Part shown: piece by piece, positions 53,048-62,276 of the stretch
Layout of the letters: every line of letters begins with the position of its first letter
Position numbering within the stretch: position 1 is the stretch's first letter
Assembly: GCF_007859915.1 (NCBI RefSeq)
Contig: NZ_SJPM01000012.1
Location: forward strand, 35,778-99,777
Reading direction: 5' to 3'
Source of the DNA: Neorhodopirellula pilleata
GTDB lineage: Bacteria; Planctomycetota; Planctomycetia; Pirellulales; Pirellulaceae
DNA length: 64,000 nt
The notes under the pieces: model-generated
Told to the model about the DNA's origin: nothing
The model's input: the letters and a program-made list of their open reading frames with translations, nothing else
Databases searched by the model: none
Made by a program: the position numbers and the translations under genes

Positions 53048-54718
53048 CTATGGCTTGGGTGTCGCTCTGGCTTGGAAGTCGCTCTGAAGCCGGGTCGTCA
53101 TCTCGTTCGTCCAATCTTTCGGTTGTGTCACGGCGATCCAAGCGTGGATGTAGCTTGCCGGTGCGTAGTTGTGCCCGAAGCCGATTGGTACCGTCGTCGC
53201 CATCGGGATGTCAAAGGCCGCTTGCAGGAACGTCACAATCGGATACCAACGCAAGTGGGGCGAAACATCGGGGCCTCGCGGGTCGTTCAACCAATCCGGA
53301 CGCGTCCAGGCTAGATCCGGCGAGAACCAAACCATCGGATCGCTCGCATGTTGAATATACACATTGCGCATCGGTCCCCATGGCCGGTCCGGTTCGAGCG
53401 AGTTCGATTCGCCGGTGAATCGCAGCAGGCGTCCGTCACGAAAAGTGGGTAACCAACTCGGACTGTCCGGATTGCGACTGGCGATCGCCGATCGCCATTT
53501 TTGACTGGGAAACGGCGGCCCCGACCAAACCGACCCGTGGATCGGGTCCTCAAATATCTTGAACAGATCGGCCGACCGTTCCGACCCCAACGAACCCAAA
53601 CTTAAGCCGTGCAAGTACAACCTCGGCCGATCCGACGCAGGCAAGGTCTTCCAGTAGTCATAGACCGCGTCGAACAATGCCAAACCGGACTCGATGCTGC
53701 GACGGGGATCGACGACGATGGTGATCCACGAAGGCAAATAGGAGTACTGCATGCTGACGATCGCACAGTCGCCGCCATGAAGGTATTCCAGCGGGTCGAC
53801 CGCCGATGGGTCCAACCAACCGGTGCCCGTCGGGGTCGCGACGACCAACACGGATTTGTCAAATCCGCCAGCTCGTTTGAGTTCCTCGAGAGCAAGTTCG
53901 GCACGTTCTCGCATCGTGGGCCTTGAACGCATGCCGACATAAACACGAACCGCCGGCGGAGTCGGCTTGCCCCAGAACTGACTGACCGCTTCCGACGTTG
54001 GTCCCGTCGTCAAGAACGACTTGCCCTGGTAACCAATCGTTTCCCAGGAGACCAGCGACGCGTCACTACCGCACATGCTCGAGTCGGCGGGTGGATCCAT
54101 GCCGTCGTCAACCAATTCATCGGCTTGGGCGAAGAACGAATCGGCGGCATCCAATAGTGAGCGGACCACGACATCGTTCGCAAAAACCATGGCCGTGAAG
54201 GCAACTAACGAAAAGCCGAGGGCAATGGAAAAACGTCGCGGGAAGAATCGCTCGAGCTTTGCCGAAACCCATTGGCACGCGACCAGAAACCATCTCGCCG
54301 CGGCGATCAACAGTCCCGCCCATAGGATCGCGATCAACGCAACACGAAATGGGTAAGCGGTTTCCAGGTCGGGCATTTCCATCAATTCGCGGATGGAGTT
54401 TTGCCAAAACGTCATTCGCCACAAGAATGCCATGAAGGTGATCGCCACGATCACGCCGCTGGTCCACCGCGATATGGTTTGAATTTTCGGCGGCGGCTGT
54501 CGAAATCCGGCCAAAAGATAGACACCGACCGCCGCAAACCCAACGGCATATCCCGCCGCGATCGCGAATCCGGACAGCAAGCCTTGGGTGACGAAGTGCC
54601 GGGGTAACAACGACGGCGTCACCGACGCGGCAAAGAAGAACATGCCGACGACGAGCCCGACGAACGAAAAAGATCGTCCGTATTGAATCATCGAGTCGGC
54701 AATTTTCTTACTATTCAA
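53048..54718 (-). CDS. membrane-anchored alpha/beta-hydrolase (Abhydrolase_9 family)
   Basis: 556 aa. The N-terminal 210 residues have about five membrane helices (FVGLVVGMFFFAASV, GLLSGFAIAAGYAVGFAAVG, GVIVAITFMAFLW, VALIAILWAGLLIAAARWFL, FSIALGFSLVAFTAMVFA). The C-terminal domain faces outward or the periplasm and carries YLHGLSLGSLGSE with the nucleophile Ser, plus FGHNYAPASYIHAWIAVT with the late His. This matches the two-domain Abhydrolase_9 family of uncharacterised membrane hydrolases. It starts 6 bp after the sulfatase stop, so the two probably form an operon. Confidence 0.85.
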   Translation of the reverse strand: MNSKKIADSMIQYGRSFSFVGLVVGMFFFAASVTPSLLPRHFVTQGLLSGFAIAAGYAVGFAAVGVYLLAGFRQPPPKIQTISRWTSGVIVAITFMAFLWRMTFWQNSIRELMEMPDLETAYPFRVALIAILWAGLLIAAARWFLVACQWVSAKLERFFPRRFSIALGFSLVAFTAMVFANDVVVRSLLDAADSFFAQADELVDDGMDPPADSSMCGSDASLVSWETIGYQGKSFLTTGPTSEAVSQFWGKPTPPAVRVYVGMRSRPTMRERAELALEELKRAGGFDKSVLVVATPTGTGWLDPSAVDPLEYLHGGDCAIVSMQYSYLPSWITIVVDPRRSIESGLALFDAVYDYWKTLPASDRPRLYLHGLSLGSLGSERSADLFKIFEDPIHGSVWSGPPFPSQKWRSAIASRNPDSPSWLPTFRDGRLLRFTGESNSLEPDRPWGPMRNVYIQHASDPMVWFSPDLAWTRPDWLNDPRGPDVSPHLRWYPIVTFLQAAFDIPMATTVPIGFGHNYAPASYIHAWIAVTQPKDWTNEMTTRLQSDFQARATPKP

Positions 54719-54724
54719 GATTGC

Positions 54725-56305
54725 TCAATCAACGGTGCTGCCCCACCAGTCGGCATTGGGTTGCCAATCGGGTTGCAGAATGCGGGCATGACTCGATTCC
54801 AGACGTTCTTTGCCGGGCCCTTGTATTTGAGCCATCCGTTTGGCTGCTTGATCGGGATCGTAACGTGGGTCCGGTTCGGGAAACTTTGCGTCAACCGATT
54901 TCAGATATGCCATCAATTCGGCTTTCAATGACGCCACCACTTCGGGATGCTTGGCGGCGAGATCGGTTGATTCCGACACGTCGCTGGGCAGATGGTAGAG
55001 TTCGTCATGTCCATCGAGATGGTAATGAATCAACTTGTAATCACCGCGCCGGATCAGCGAGGACGGTTCACCACCTTGGTTATCGTAATGGGGGTAGTGC
55101 CAGATCAAAGCCCGATCTTGAACTGATTCGTCGACCTCGCCTTGGAGGACCTTGGCGAGCGAAACGCCATCGAGGTGTTGTTCGGGGCGCAACGGCAATC
55201 CGGCCAAGTCCAGGATGGTTGGATAAAGGTCCGAACCGGTAACGGGAACATCCGAAGTGGCCCCGGCGGAAACTTGTTTGGGATAGCAAATGTAATAAGG
55301 TTCGCGGATGCCGCCTTCCCATTGCCTTCCTTTGCCGCCACGCAGTGGTAGGTTGCTCGTCGCGAACCCGTCACCCGACGAGACGCCCCCGTTGTCGCCG
55401 GTAAAGATCACGATCGTATTGTCGCGATCCCCTCGAGTTTCCAACGCGTCCAAGACCAGGCCCACGGCGTCGTCGAGCGTTTCCATCATGCCCGCGTAGA
55501 CCGGATTGTCTTGAATCTGCCGAACCGGCAACGTTCGGTCGACTTTGAAACGATTGCCATCGGCCGGTGCCGGCGGAGCCGCGTCGCGGTACTTTTGCCA
55601 ACGCTCTCGCGATGTTTGCAAGGGTGCGTGGACGGCATAAAACGACAACATCGCGAAGTACGGTTGATCGTCGACCGAACCGATGAAGTTTGCCGTTTCG
55701 CGGGCCAATCGCATCGTCAGCGATTCGCCGTCGGGCCCGTTCTCTAGTTTGGGATTTTTATACGGTGCAAAGAAGCCACCTGGAGGCGAGCCGGCATGAT
55801 GTCCGCCGACGTTGATGTCAAAACCGTGGTCGGTCGGCAACGAACCCTCACCGCCAAGGTGCCATTTCCCGGCGAAGAACGTCCGGTAACCGGATTGTCC
55901 GAGCGCTTCGGGCAACGTCACCGCCTCGGCGGGAAGCTGACGCTCGTATTCGGCCGACAAAAGGGCTTCCCCGCGATCGAAATCCATTCCCGACTTGCCA
56001 CCGATCCACTGGGTGATGCCGTGCCGGGCCGGGAAGGTGCCCAACTGGATGCTCGCCCGCGAGGGGCTGCACACTCGGCAATTCGCATAACCCGCGGTGA
56101 ACCTCATGCCACTCTTGGCCAGGCGATCGATATTCGGTGTTCGGTAATATGAACTGCCTTCAATCCCGATGTCGTGCAAACCGAGATCATCGACGAGGAT
56201 CAGGACGACATTCGGACGCGATGGAGAGATCGGCTCCGCGCTCAAATTGGATGGGAGAACCGTCGCCAAGAACGCGGCGGTCACAAACATGCGGAGTGCA
56301 AACAT
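54725..56305 (-). CDS. exported type I sulfatase (formylglycine-dependent)
   Basis: 526 aa with a signal peptide (MFALRMFVTAAFLATVLPSN...AEP). The active-site motif is VCSPSRASIQLGTFPARHG, with the Cys to be converted to formylglycine by the C-x-P-S-R rule. Metal-ligand motifs are LILVDDLGLHDIG near the start and FTGDNGGVSSGDG in the middle; GKWHLGGEGSLPTDHGFD is the family's GKWHLG signature. It hydrolyses sulfate esters, probably of algal polysaccharides, in the periplasm or outside. It heads a two-gene unit with the membrane hydrolase. Confidence 0.93.
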   Translation of the reverse strand: MFALRMFVTAAFLATVLPSNLSAEPISPSRPNVVLILVDDLGLHDIGIEGSSYYRTPNIDRLAKSGMRFTAGYANCRVCSPSRASIQLGTFPARHGITQWIGGKSGMDFDRGEALLSAEYERQLPAEAVTLPEALGQSGYRTFFAGKWHLGGEGSLPTDHGFDINVGGHHAGSPPGGFFAPYKNPKLENGPDGESLTMRLARETANFIGSVDDQPYFAMLSFYAVHAPLQTSRERWQKYRDAAPPAPADGNRFKVDRTLPVRQIQDNPVYAGMMETLDDAVGLVLDALETRGDRDNTIVIFTGDNGGVSSGDGFATSNLPLRGGKGRQWEGGIREPYYICYPKQVSAGATSDVPVTGSDLYPTILDLAGLPLRPEQHLDGVSLAKVLQGEVDESVQDRALIWHYPHYDNQGGEPSSLIRRGDYKLIHYHLDGHDELYHLPSDVSESTDLAAKHPEVVASLKAELMAYLKSVDAKFPEPDPRYDPDQAAKRMAQIQGPGKERLESSHARILQPDWQPNADWWGSTVD

Positions 56306-56364
56306 AGAACATCAAGCAGATTGGAGAATCAGTGCTTCAGAGACAAAGTAGACAGGGTCGAAAC

Positions 56365-56402
56365 GTAGGCTGGGTCGAAGCCGCTTCGGCGAAGACCCGG
56401 CA
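56365..56402. repeat. REP-B repeat, copy 4
   Basis: GTAGGCTGGGTCGAAGCCGC to GGCGAAGACCCGGCA, the cleanest copy of the family. It lies in the divergent gap between the sulfatase and dapB. Confidence 0.8.
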
Positions 56403-56497
56403 GGCCCGGTATTATACACCAACGAGTCACATCAACTCACATCACCGGCGAATCGATCGATACTGGCGGATCGGCCGCGAACGGCTAAACTTTCGGC

Positions 56498-57346
56498 ATG
56501 AATTCAACAATCAAACTCGCGGTCCACGGGGCCGCCGGACGAATGGGACAACGTGTCGTCGCACTGGCAGCGGCCGAGGACCATGCCCCCCGTCAATCTC
56601 GATTCCAAATCGTTGCGGCGATCGACCATCCCGATCATCCGAAAATGGGACAGGACGCCGGATTGGTCGCCGGCATTGGTGAATTGAACACGACCTTGTC
56701 AGCGACTTGGCCGAGCGAAGCCGACGTGGTCATTGATTTCTCGTTGCCCGAAGCACTCGATGGTTGCGTGGATGCTTGCTTGAAACACGGTATCCCGCTC
56801 GTCGTTGCGACGACCGGACTCAGCGACGCTCAAAAGGAGAAACTGGCGGAGGCCGGCAAGAGTCTCCCCATCGTTTGGGCGCCGAGCATGTCGTTGGCGG
56901 TGAACTTGTCGATGCGCATCGCCGCCCAAATTACTACGGCTTTGAAGGACGTCGCCGGCGGAGTCGACATCGAAATTTTAGAACGTCATCACCGCTTCAA
57001 GGCTGACGCGCCCAGTGGTACGGCGTTGAAGTTTGGAGAATTGATCGCCTCGGCGATGGGCGGAGAAGTCGATCATATTCACGGCCGCGAAGGCCATACC
57101 GGTCAACGCACACGAAACGAAATCGGTTACCACGCCATTCGTGTCGGCGACAATCCTGGGGAGCACACGATCGTGTTCGGGATGCTCGGTGAACGGATCG
57201 AGTTGAATGTCGCCGCCAGTAACCGAGACTGTTACGCCTCAGGAGCGCTCGCAGCGGCACGTTGGTTATGTGGGCCGAGCGATGGCACTGCCAAGCCCGC
57301 CGGACTTTACAACATGTTCGATGTTCTTGGCATGAGTGATGAGTAA
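56498..57346 (+). CDS. dapB: 4-hydroxy-tetrahydrodipicolinate reductase
   Basis: This is the NAD(P)H-dependent step of lysine/diaminopimelate synthesis. It has 282 aa. The nucleotide loop HGAAGRMGQRV is at residues 10-20. VIDFSLPEALDGCVDACLKH and VVATTGLSDAQ follow, then the catalytic ILERHHRFKADAPSGTALKFGE with the His-His pair and Lys, and EIGYHAIRVGDNPGEHTIVF near the end. The length is slightly above the usual 270, because of an insert after the first strand (EDHAPRQSR). The stop TAA overlaps the next ATG by 1 nt. Confidence 0.95.
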   Translation: MNSTIKLAVHGAAGRMGQRVVALAAAEDHAPRQSRFQIVAAIDHPDHPKMGQDAGLVAGIGELNTTLSATWPSEADVVIDFSLPEALDGCVDACLKHGIPLVVATTGLSDAQKEKLAEAGKSLPIVWAPSMSLAVNLSMRIAAQITTALKDVAGGVDIEILERHHRFKADAPSGTALKFGELIASAMGGEVDHIHGREGHTGQRTRNEIGYHAIRVGDNPGEHTIVFGMLGERIELNVAASNRDCYASGALAAARWLCGPSDGTAKPAGLYNMFDVLGMSDE

Positions 57347-58242
57347 TGTCGGCATCGCATCAAGTCGTCGTGGGTTCGGGCCGACGTATCCACTTGGGCA
57401 TTTCAACCTGTCCGAATGACACGTTCGCCTTCGCCGGTTTGTTGGAAAATCGGGTCGACACACGGGGGCTGCAATTCGTAATCGATCTGCTCGACATTGA
57501 TGAACTCAATCAAGGTTTGTTCGGCGGTCGGTTCGATGTTCTCAAAGCGAGTTTTCATGCGGCCCTGTTGGCGAGCGAGGAAACCATTGTCCTACCAGTC
57601 GGCTCGGCACTCGGTTTCGGCGTGGGGCCGCTGTTGTTGTCCGCCAAGCCGGGCATGTGTCCCGGAGCGACATCGGATAGTCCCGAAGCTTTTCGCGAAC
57701 ATGCATTGACGTTGTGTCCAGGGGAACACACAACGGCGAAGTTGTTATTCGATCTGTTCTATCCTGAATCGACCCGCGTCGAACATGTCGTGTTCTCGGA
57801 CATCATGCCAAGTTTGGCTGCCGGCACGGCGGATTTCGGTGTGTGCATTCACGAAGGCCGGTTCACGTACCAGGAGTCCGGGTTGCATTGCGTCGAAGAC
57901 CTCGGCGAACGTTGGGAAGCGACCACAGGAAGTCCATTGCCGCTTGGTGGGTTATTGATGCGGACGCGACATGACGAAGCGACGATGCATTGCGTCGTCG
58001 ACGTCATTTCCGATTCCCTGCGTCTGGCCCGCGACGCGCCCGAAACCGCATTGCCCGCGATGCGACGATACGCTCAGGCGATGGATGACGCGATATTGAT
58101 GCAGCACGCCGATCTTTATGTGAACGAATGGACACACTCTCTCGGGGAGGTGGGGCGTGCAGCCTTGGATAAGCTATCGGAAATGGCCAAAAAATCCGGT
58201 AAAGTGGGAGACCAATCGCCCGGTTTACGCGTTTTGGGTTAG
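57346..58242 (+). CDS. mqnD: 1,4-dihydroxy-6-naphthoate synthase
   Basis: MqnD of the futalosine pathway for menaquinone converts cyclic dehypoxanthine futalosine to 1,4-dihydroxy-6-naphthoate. It has 298 aa of the periplasmic-binding-protein-like MqnA/MqnD fold. Diagnostic segments are LGISTCPNDTFAFAGLLE, FDVLKASFHAALLA, LLLSAKPGM, and DFGVCIHEGRFTYQESGL with the family His. Its ATG overlaps the dapB stop (TAATG), so the two are co-transcribed, an unusual pairing of lysine and quinone genes. No other mqn genes lie in the window. Confidence 0.9.
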   Translation: MSASHQVVVGSGRRIHLGISTCPNDTFAFAGLLENRVDTRGLQFVIDLLDIDELNQGLFGGRFDVLKASFHAALLASEETIVLPVGSALGFGVGPLLLSAKPGMCPGATSDSPEAFREHALTLCPGEHTTAKLLFDLFYPESTRVEHVVFSDIMPSLAAGTADFGVCIHEGRFTYQESGLHCVEDLGERWEATTGSPLPLGGLLMRTRHDEATMHCVVDVISDSLRLARDAPETALPAMRRYAQAMDDAILMQHADLYVNEWTHSLGEVGRAALDKLSEMAKKSGKVGDQSPGLRVLG

Positions 58243-58346
58243 GCGTTTTGATTGTGAAGTAGCCACGCAATAATTAACCTAGAGTATCGAGTCCGGCATT
58301 TGCCGGACTTCAACGGCGACGGACCGAAGCTTCTCTTCTCTTCCCA

Positions 58347-61300
58347 ATGCACGGCCGCATGGACTCCTCCTCTTCCTCCATCCGACCCGAAGCCTCGACG
58401 GTGCATCGCGCCGCTTCGACCGATGAAAAATCGTTGTATCCGGAGCAATCGAGAACCAAGGACTCTGAGTTGGACAACTTGGAGGGTGCCGACACGGTCA
58501 TCCGCCAAGACTTCTTTGACGCCATGGGTGGTTCCTCGCGACGGGTCGAAGACGGACAACGCGAGTTGCTAGGTGGAGCATCGATCAGTGGAGAAAAATC
58601 GGAGGAGCCGGGACGACACGGTTCGAGTCGCTCGCGAGCTGAAACAAACTTCGACGGCAGTGAGGGCGACCGGGCGGGCGGCCCGATGCACGCGACACCG
58701 GCCTCGCTGACACGCGAACTTCAAGGCCAACGACTCAACCATTTCGAGCTACTCGAGCAGATCGGCGGTGGCGGAATGGGAGCGGTTTTCCGCGCCCGTG
58801 ACGAGCGTCTCGGACGAACCGTGGCGGTAAAAGTCGTTCCGTTCGCGGCCGGCGATCCTGATTTGCAACGTCGGTTTCGTAACGAAGCTCAGAGCGCCGC
58901 GAAACTCGATCACCCGTTGATCGCGCGGGTGTTCGAAGTGGGAAACGACGGACCGTGGTATTACATCGTCTTCGAATACATCGACGGGTCCAACATCCGT
59001 GACATTGTTTCGCAGGACGGACCATTGTCGCTCGATGATGCCGTTTTCTATACGTGTCAAGTTGCCGAAGCGATCGGACATGCGTCCAAACGCGGGATCG
59101 TTCACCGCGATATCAAACCGTCCAACGTCGTCGTTACGGAGGCCAGTTCGATCAAACTAGTCGACATGGGTTTGGCTCGCTCGGATAACTTTGAAACGAG
59201 CGAGGACATGACCGCCAGTGGCGTGACGCTGGGTACGTTCGATTACATTTCACCGGAACAGGCGCACGATCCACGCCTGGCGGATATTCGCAGCGACCTG
59301 TATTCGCTCGGTTGCACGTTTTATTTCATGCTAACCGGTTCACCGCCGTTTCCCGGTGGCACGATGCTGCAAAAGTTGCTCAATCACGGCAACGCCGCGA
59401 TCCCGGATATCCGAGACGAGCGGCACGACGCCAGCGAAGATCTCCATGCGATCTTACAGAAGATGTTGGCAAAGCAACCGGATCAGCGTTATCAGGATTC
59501 GCAAGCATTGATCGCCGATCTGCGTGAATTCGCCCTACGCGAAGAATTGCCACGCAGCAGCGGCGTCGATGTTGTCGCCGTTGAAGTTGAAAACCGATTG
59601 TTACAGGTTTTCTTGTCACATCTTCCCTGGGTGGTCGCGGCGTCCGTGTTGTTGGCCAGTGCCGGTTGGCTGGAGATTCTTTCATGGCAACAACGGAGCG
59701 AGTTTAGTTCCCAACTGGCGGCCACTGTACCATCTTCTGCGCTGGAGTCTCTGCCGGATCGATCGGCGGGGCAATCGCCCAACGGCGAGACGTCGGATGC
59801 CGGTCAGCAAACCCCATCAGGTACGGCGGGGATTGTTTTGCCTCAAGCGGATCCACTGATCAAACCTTTGTCCGGCGTTTCCAGTGCGTCGCAGGGGCAA
59901 TTGCCCGGCATTCCGCGTCGCGATGGGACGTTCGAAGAGGCGACTGCACCGAAATCAGCCGATTCGGACACCACTGCGGCCGCATCCGAGATGACACCGA
60001 ACGATCCCAACGGACGCCCAAAAAGGATTGCCGACACCGCACCATTCCCAGGTTTACCGTCAACGGATCAGCTTGGTAGTGTCAATGCAGCCACGGATTC
60101 CGCGACTGCCGCAGCGCCGGGCGGGAATATGGCGGAGACGGGGGTGGCTGCCGATCCGCAAAAGCTCGGTTCGGTGCGTCTGCCGAGTGACCCGCCAAGT
60201 TTTGGAGGGTTTCCGTTTCCGATCAACTCGAATGACAACGAGGGGAAAGCATCCTCGCAATCCGAAGGCGATTCGGTTGCCATGGGAACGGACCTATCCG
60301 ATCGTACTCTCGCCCAACTCATGCTGGCCGACGCGACCAAGGAATCGTCCTCGTCGGAGGATCCGGCCAAGAAAGCGACCTCCGTCAAACCCGTGCTTCC
60401 CATGATCGGCACTTCCTCCGACCCGATGTCGAACCCGACGACGACAAGTCCTGCTTTAACGCCGGACGAAATGGCAGCTCCGGCTGAGGTCAACGTGATT
60501 CGCGTTGTCGAGGCGGCATCAATGCAAGATCAACGTTTGCTAAACCAACTTCGAACCGAAGGGATCCGCCCGACCGCGACGCTTCGCGAAGCAGTCGAGC
60601 TTGCCAGAACGAGCAATGCCGAACGCATCGAACTCAGCACTCCTTTATTAGTCAGCGAACCGATCGTGATCGAGCAAGATGATTTGGTGATCGCGTCTTC
60701 GGTTCCCGGCGGAACGTCGGTGGTTTTTCGTTCCGACAATGAAGTCGATATGCAACGCAGCGAGATGATTTCGATCGGATCGAATCGAATCGAGTTCGTC
60801 GACACTCATTTTTATTGGACAGTGCCGGTCACCGAAACCGACGGAGGTGGTCTGTTGTCGATGACGGCGAACCGACGAGTTCGTTTGACGGATTGCTCGA
60901 TCACGATCGACAATCCATCGCGACGTGACGAAATCTTTGCGTTCAACGTGGTGACGCAAGCAAAATTAGCCACCGAACGAACCCTTCCAGGGAGCGAGAC
61001 GACATCCGCCACGACCGAACCCACCCCGGCCACGTTGCCGCTGGTTTCGATCGAGATGTACAACGTGATCGTACGCGGCGAAATCTCCATGTTGCGGATG
61101 GATCAGGCCGCCGAATTGCAGTTGCTCTGGGAGAATGGTTTGTTGGCTGTCTCTGGCCGAATGATTGAAACCGGTGGCTCGGTCCAGCGGCCTCAGCCCC
61201 GGTCTGGCTCGATCCGTTTGTCGATGCAGCGTCTGACCGCCTACACACCTCAAGGGTTGTTGCAGATGCGTCTGAATTCGAACACATCCTATCCGGTCGA

Positions 61301-61718
61301 GATTGAACGACGGGCCGAGGAAAGTGTGTTCGTCGTTGACCCCGGAATGCCCCACATCGAAATCACCGGAACGTTGAGCGAAGACCGTGACGTCGATTGG
61401 TTGAGGCTTCGTGGTTCGTCCAACGCCTACGAAACCGACGCCACGTTAAGTGACCCGTTGTTGATCGTCCGCGACGTATTGGGACAAACGAACACGACCA
61501 CCATGGACGATCTCGCCGACGAAATTCCAGCCTGGGCCGACGATCGCACACCCCGATGGGTTGTCCGTTGGAGCGATCCGCTGCCGACCTCGATTTCGCC
61601 CAGTCGCATGATTCCAGCAGATTTTCGTCAAGATGGCTCTTTATTCGCCGGATTCCAAGAAAGAAGCTTGCCAAAAATGCCGATGCAGCGAACATTTGAC
61701 AATCCCCCCTATGAGTGA
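58347..61718 (+). CDS. receptor-like Ser/Thr protein kinase with beta-helix-like sensor domain
   Basis: 1123 aa. A disordered N-terminal 120 residues precedes a Hanks-type kinase: glycine loop IGGGGMGAVF (139-148), VAVK with K162, HRDIKPSN with D255, DMG in place of DFG at 273-275, GTFDYISPEQA. A single transmembrane segment lies near 424-446 (LPWVVAASVLLASAGWLEIL). After a linker of about 270 Ser/Pro/Asp-rich residues comes a domain resembling a right-handed beta-helix (ATLREAVELARTSNAERIEL, LLVSEPIVIEQDDLVIASS). This is the PknB-like receptor layout: cytosolic kinase, outside sensor. The ligand is unknown. Confidence 0.88.
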   Translation: MHGRMDSSSSSIRPEASTVHRAASTDEKSLYPEQSRTKDSELDNLEGADTVIRQDFFDAMGGSSRRVEDGQRELLGGASISGEKSEEPGRHGSSRSRAETNFDGSEGDRAGGPMHATPASLTRELQGQRLNHFELLEQIGGGGMGAVFRARDERLGRTVAVKVVPFAAGDPDLQRRFRNEAQSAAKLDHPLIARVFEVGNDGPWYYIVFEYIDGSNIRDIVSQDGPLSLDDAVFYTCQVAEAIGHASKRGIVHRDIKPSNVVVTEASSIKLVDMGLARSDNFETSEDMTASGVTLGTFDYISPEQAHDPRLADIRSDLYSLGCTFYFMLTGSPPFPGGTMLQKLLNHGNAAIPDIRDERHDASEDLHAILQKMLAKQPDQRYQDSQALIADLREFALREELPRSSGVDVVAVEVENRLLQVFLSHLPWVVAASVLLASAGWLEILSWQQRSEFSSQLAATVPSSALESLPDRSAGQSPNGETSDAGQQTPSGTAGIVLPQADPLIKPLSGVSSASQGQLPGIPRRDGTFEEATAPKSADSDTTAAASEMTPNDPNGRPKRIADTAPFPGLPSTDQLGSVNAATDSATAAAPGGNMAETGVAADPQKLGSVRLPSDPPSFGGFPFPINSNDNEGKASSQSEGDSVAMGTDLSDRTLAQLMLADATKESSSSEDPAKKATSVKPVLPMIGTSSDPMSNPTTTSPALTPDEMAAPAEVNVIRVVEAASMQDQRLLNQLRTEGIRPTATLREAVELARTSNAERIELSTPLLVSEPIVIEQDDLVIASSVPGGTSVVFRSDNEVDMQRSEMISIGSNRIEFVDTHFYWTVPVTETDGGGLLSMTANRRVRLTDCSITIDNPSRRDEIFAFNVVTQAKLATERTLPGSETTSATTEPTPATLPLVSIEMYNVIVRGEISMLRMDQAAELQLLWENGLLAVSGRMIETGGSVQRPQPRSGSIRLSMQRLTAYTPQGLLQMRLNSNTSYPVEIERRAEESVFVVDPGMPHIEITGTLSEDRDVDWLRLRGSSNAYETDATLSDPLLIVRDVLGQTNTTTMDDLADEIPAWADDRTPRWVVRWSDPLPTSISPSRMIPADFRQDGSLFAGFQERSLPKMPMQRTFDNPPYE

Positions 61719-61796
61719 CTTTAATAGGGCGGTCGTAACCGTTCGGCAAACCCACCTTTTTTTTACCCACCCTGTCTAGATTTAGGAAACAACTCG

Positions 61797-62195
61797 ATGA
61801 AACGCATGGCTCTCGTGATGGGCATTTTGACTTGCATGGTAACTCCGTCGTTCGCGATCAGCGAATTCGGAAAGCAATTTAAAGATCAAGTGATGGAATC
61901 CGACGCCTCGGAAGACTTCAAGAAAGACGTAAAGAAAGCAAACTGCTACATTTGCCACGTCAAAGGCGAAGACAAGAAAAAGGTCCGTAACGAATACGGC
62001 AACGCGGTCCACAAGTATCTCGACGGTGAAGACTTCACCAAGGAATACCTCAAGGAAAACCCCGAAGAAGCCAAAGCCAAGATCCTCGAAGGTTTCAAGA
62101 AAGCCAACGAACTGAAGAGCAAAGACGGAAAATCGTTCGGCGAAAAGATCAAAGCCGAAGAACTTCCCGCCACCGACGCGGGTCTTGATTCGTAA
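61797..62195 (+). CDS. small secreted CxxCH (cytochrome c-like) protein
   Basis: 132 aa with a signal peptide ending near PSFA (residue 20). A single haem-attachment motif, C50-Y-I-C53-H54, is followed by a Lys/Glu-rich helical region (EDKKKVRNEYGNAVHKYLDG, ENPEEAKAKILEGFKKANEL). The spacing and length resemble small planctomycete proteins with one CxxCH, possibly electron carriers in the periplasm. A distal Met ligand is not obvious. A strong terminator follows at 62221. Confidence 0.75.
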   Translation: MKRMALVMGILTCMVTPSFAISEFGKQFKDQVMESDASEDFKKDVKKANCYICHVKGEDKKKVRNEYGNAVHKYLDGEDFTKEYLKENPEEAKAKILEGFKKANELKSKDGKSFGEKIKAEELPATDAGLDS

Positions 62196-62220
62196 GTCGT
62201 TTCAATCCAACTGAATTGCC

Positions 62221-62252
62221 AGCCCGGAGGATCCTGTCCTTCGGGCTTTTTT
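62221..62252 (+). terminator. intrinsic terminator after the CxxCH gene
   Basis: AGCCCG-AGGA...TCCT-CGGGCT stem followed by a T6 run, 25 bp after the stop codon. Confidence 0.85.
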
Positions 62253-62276
62253 GTTTGGATCATCGGTTTCATCATC

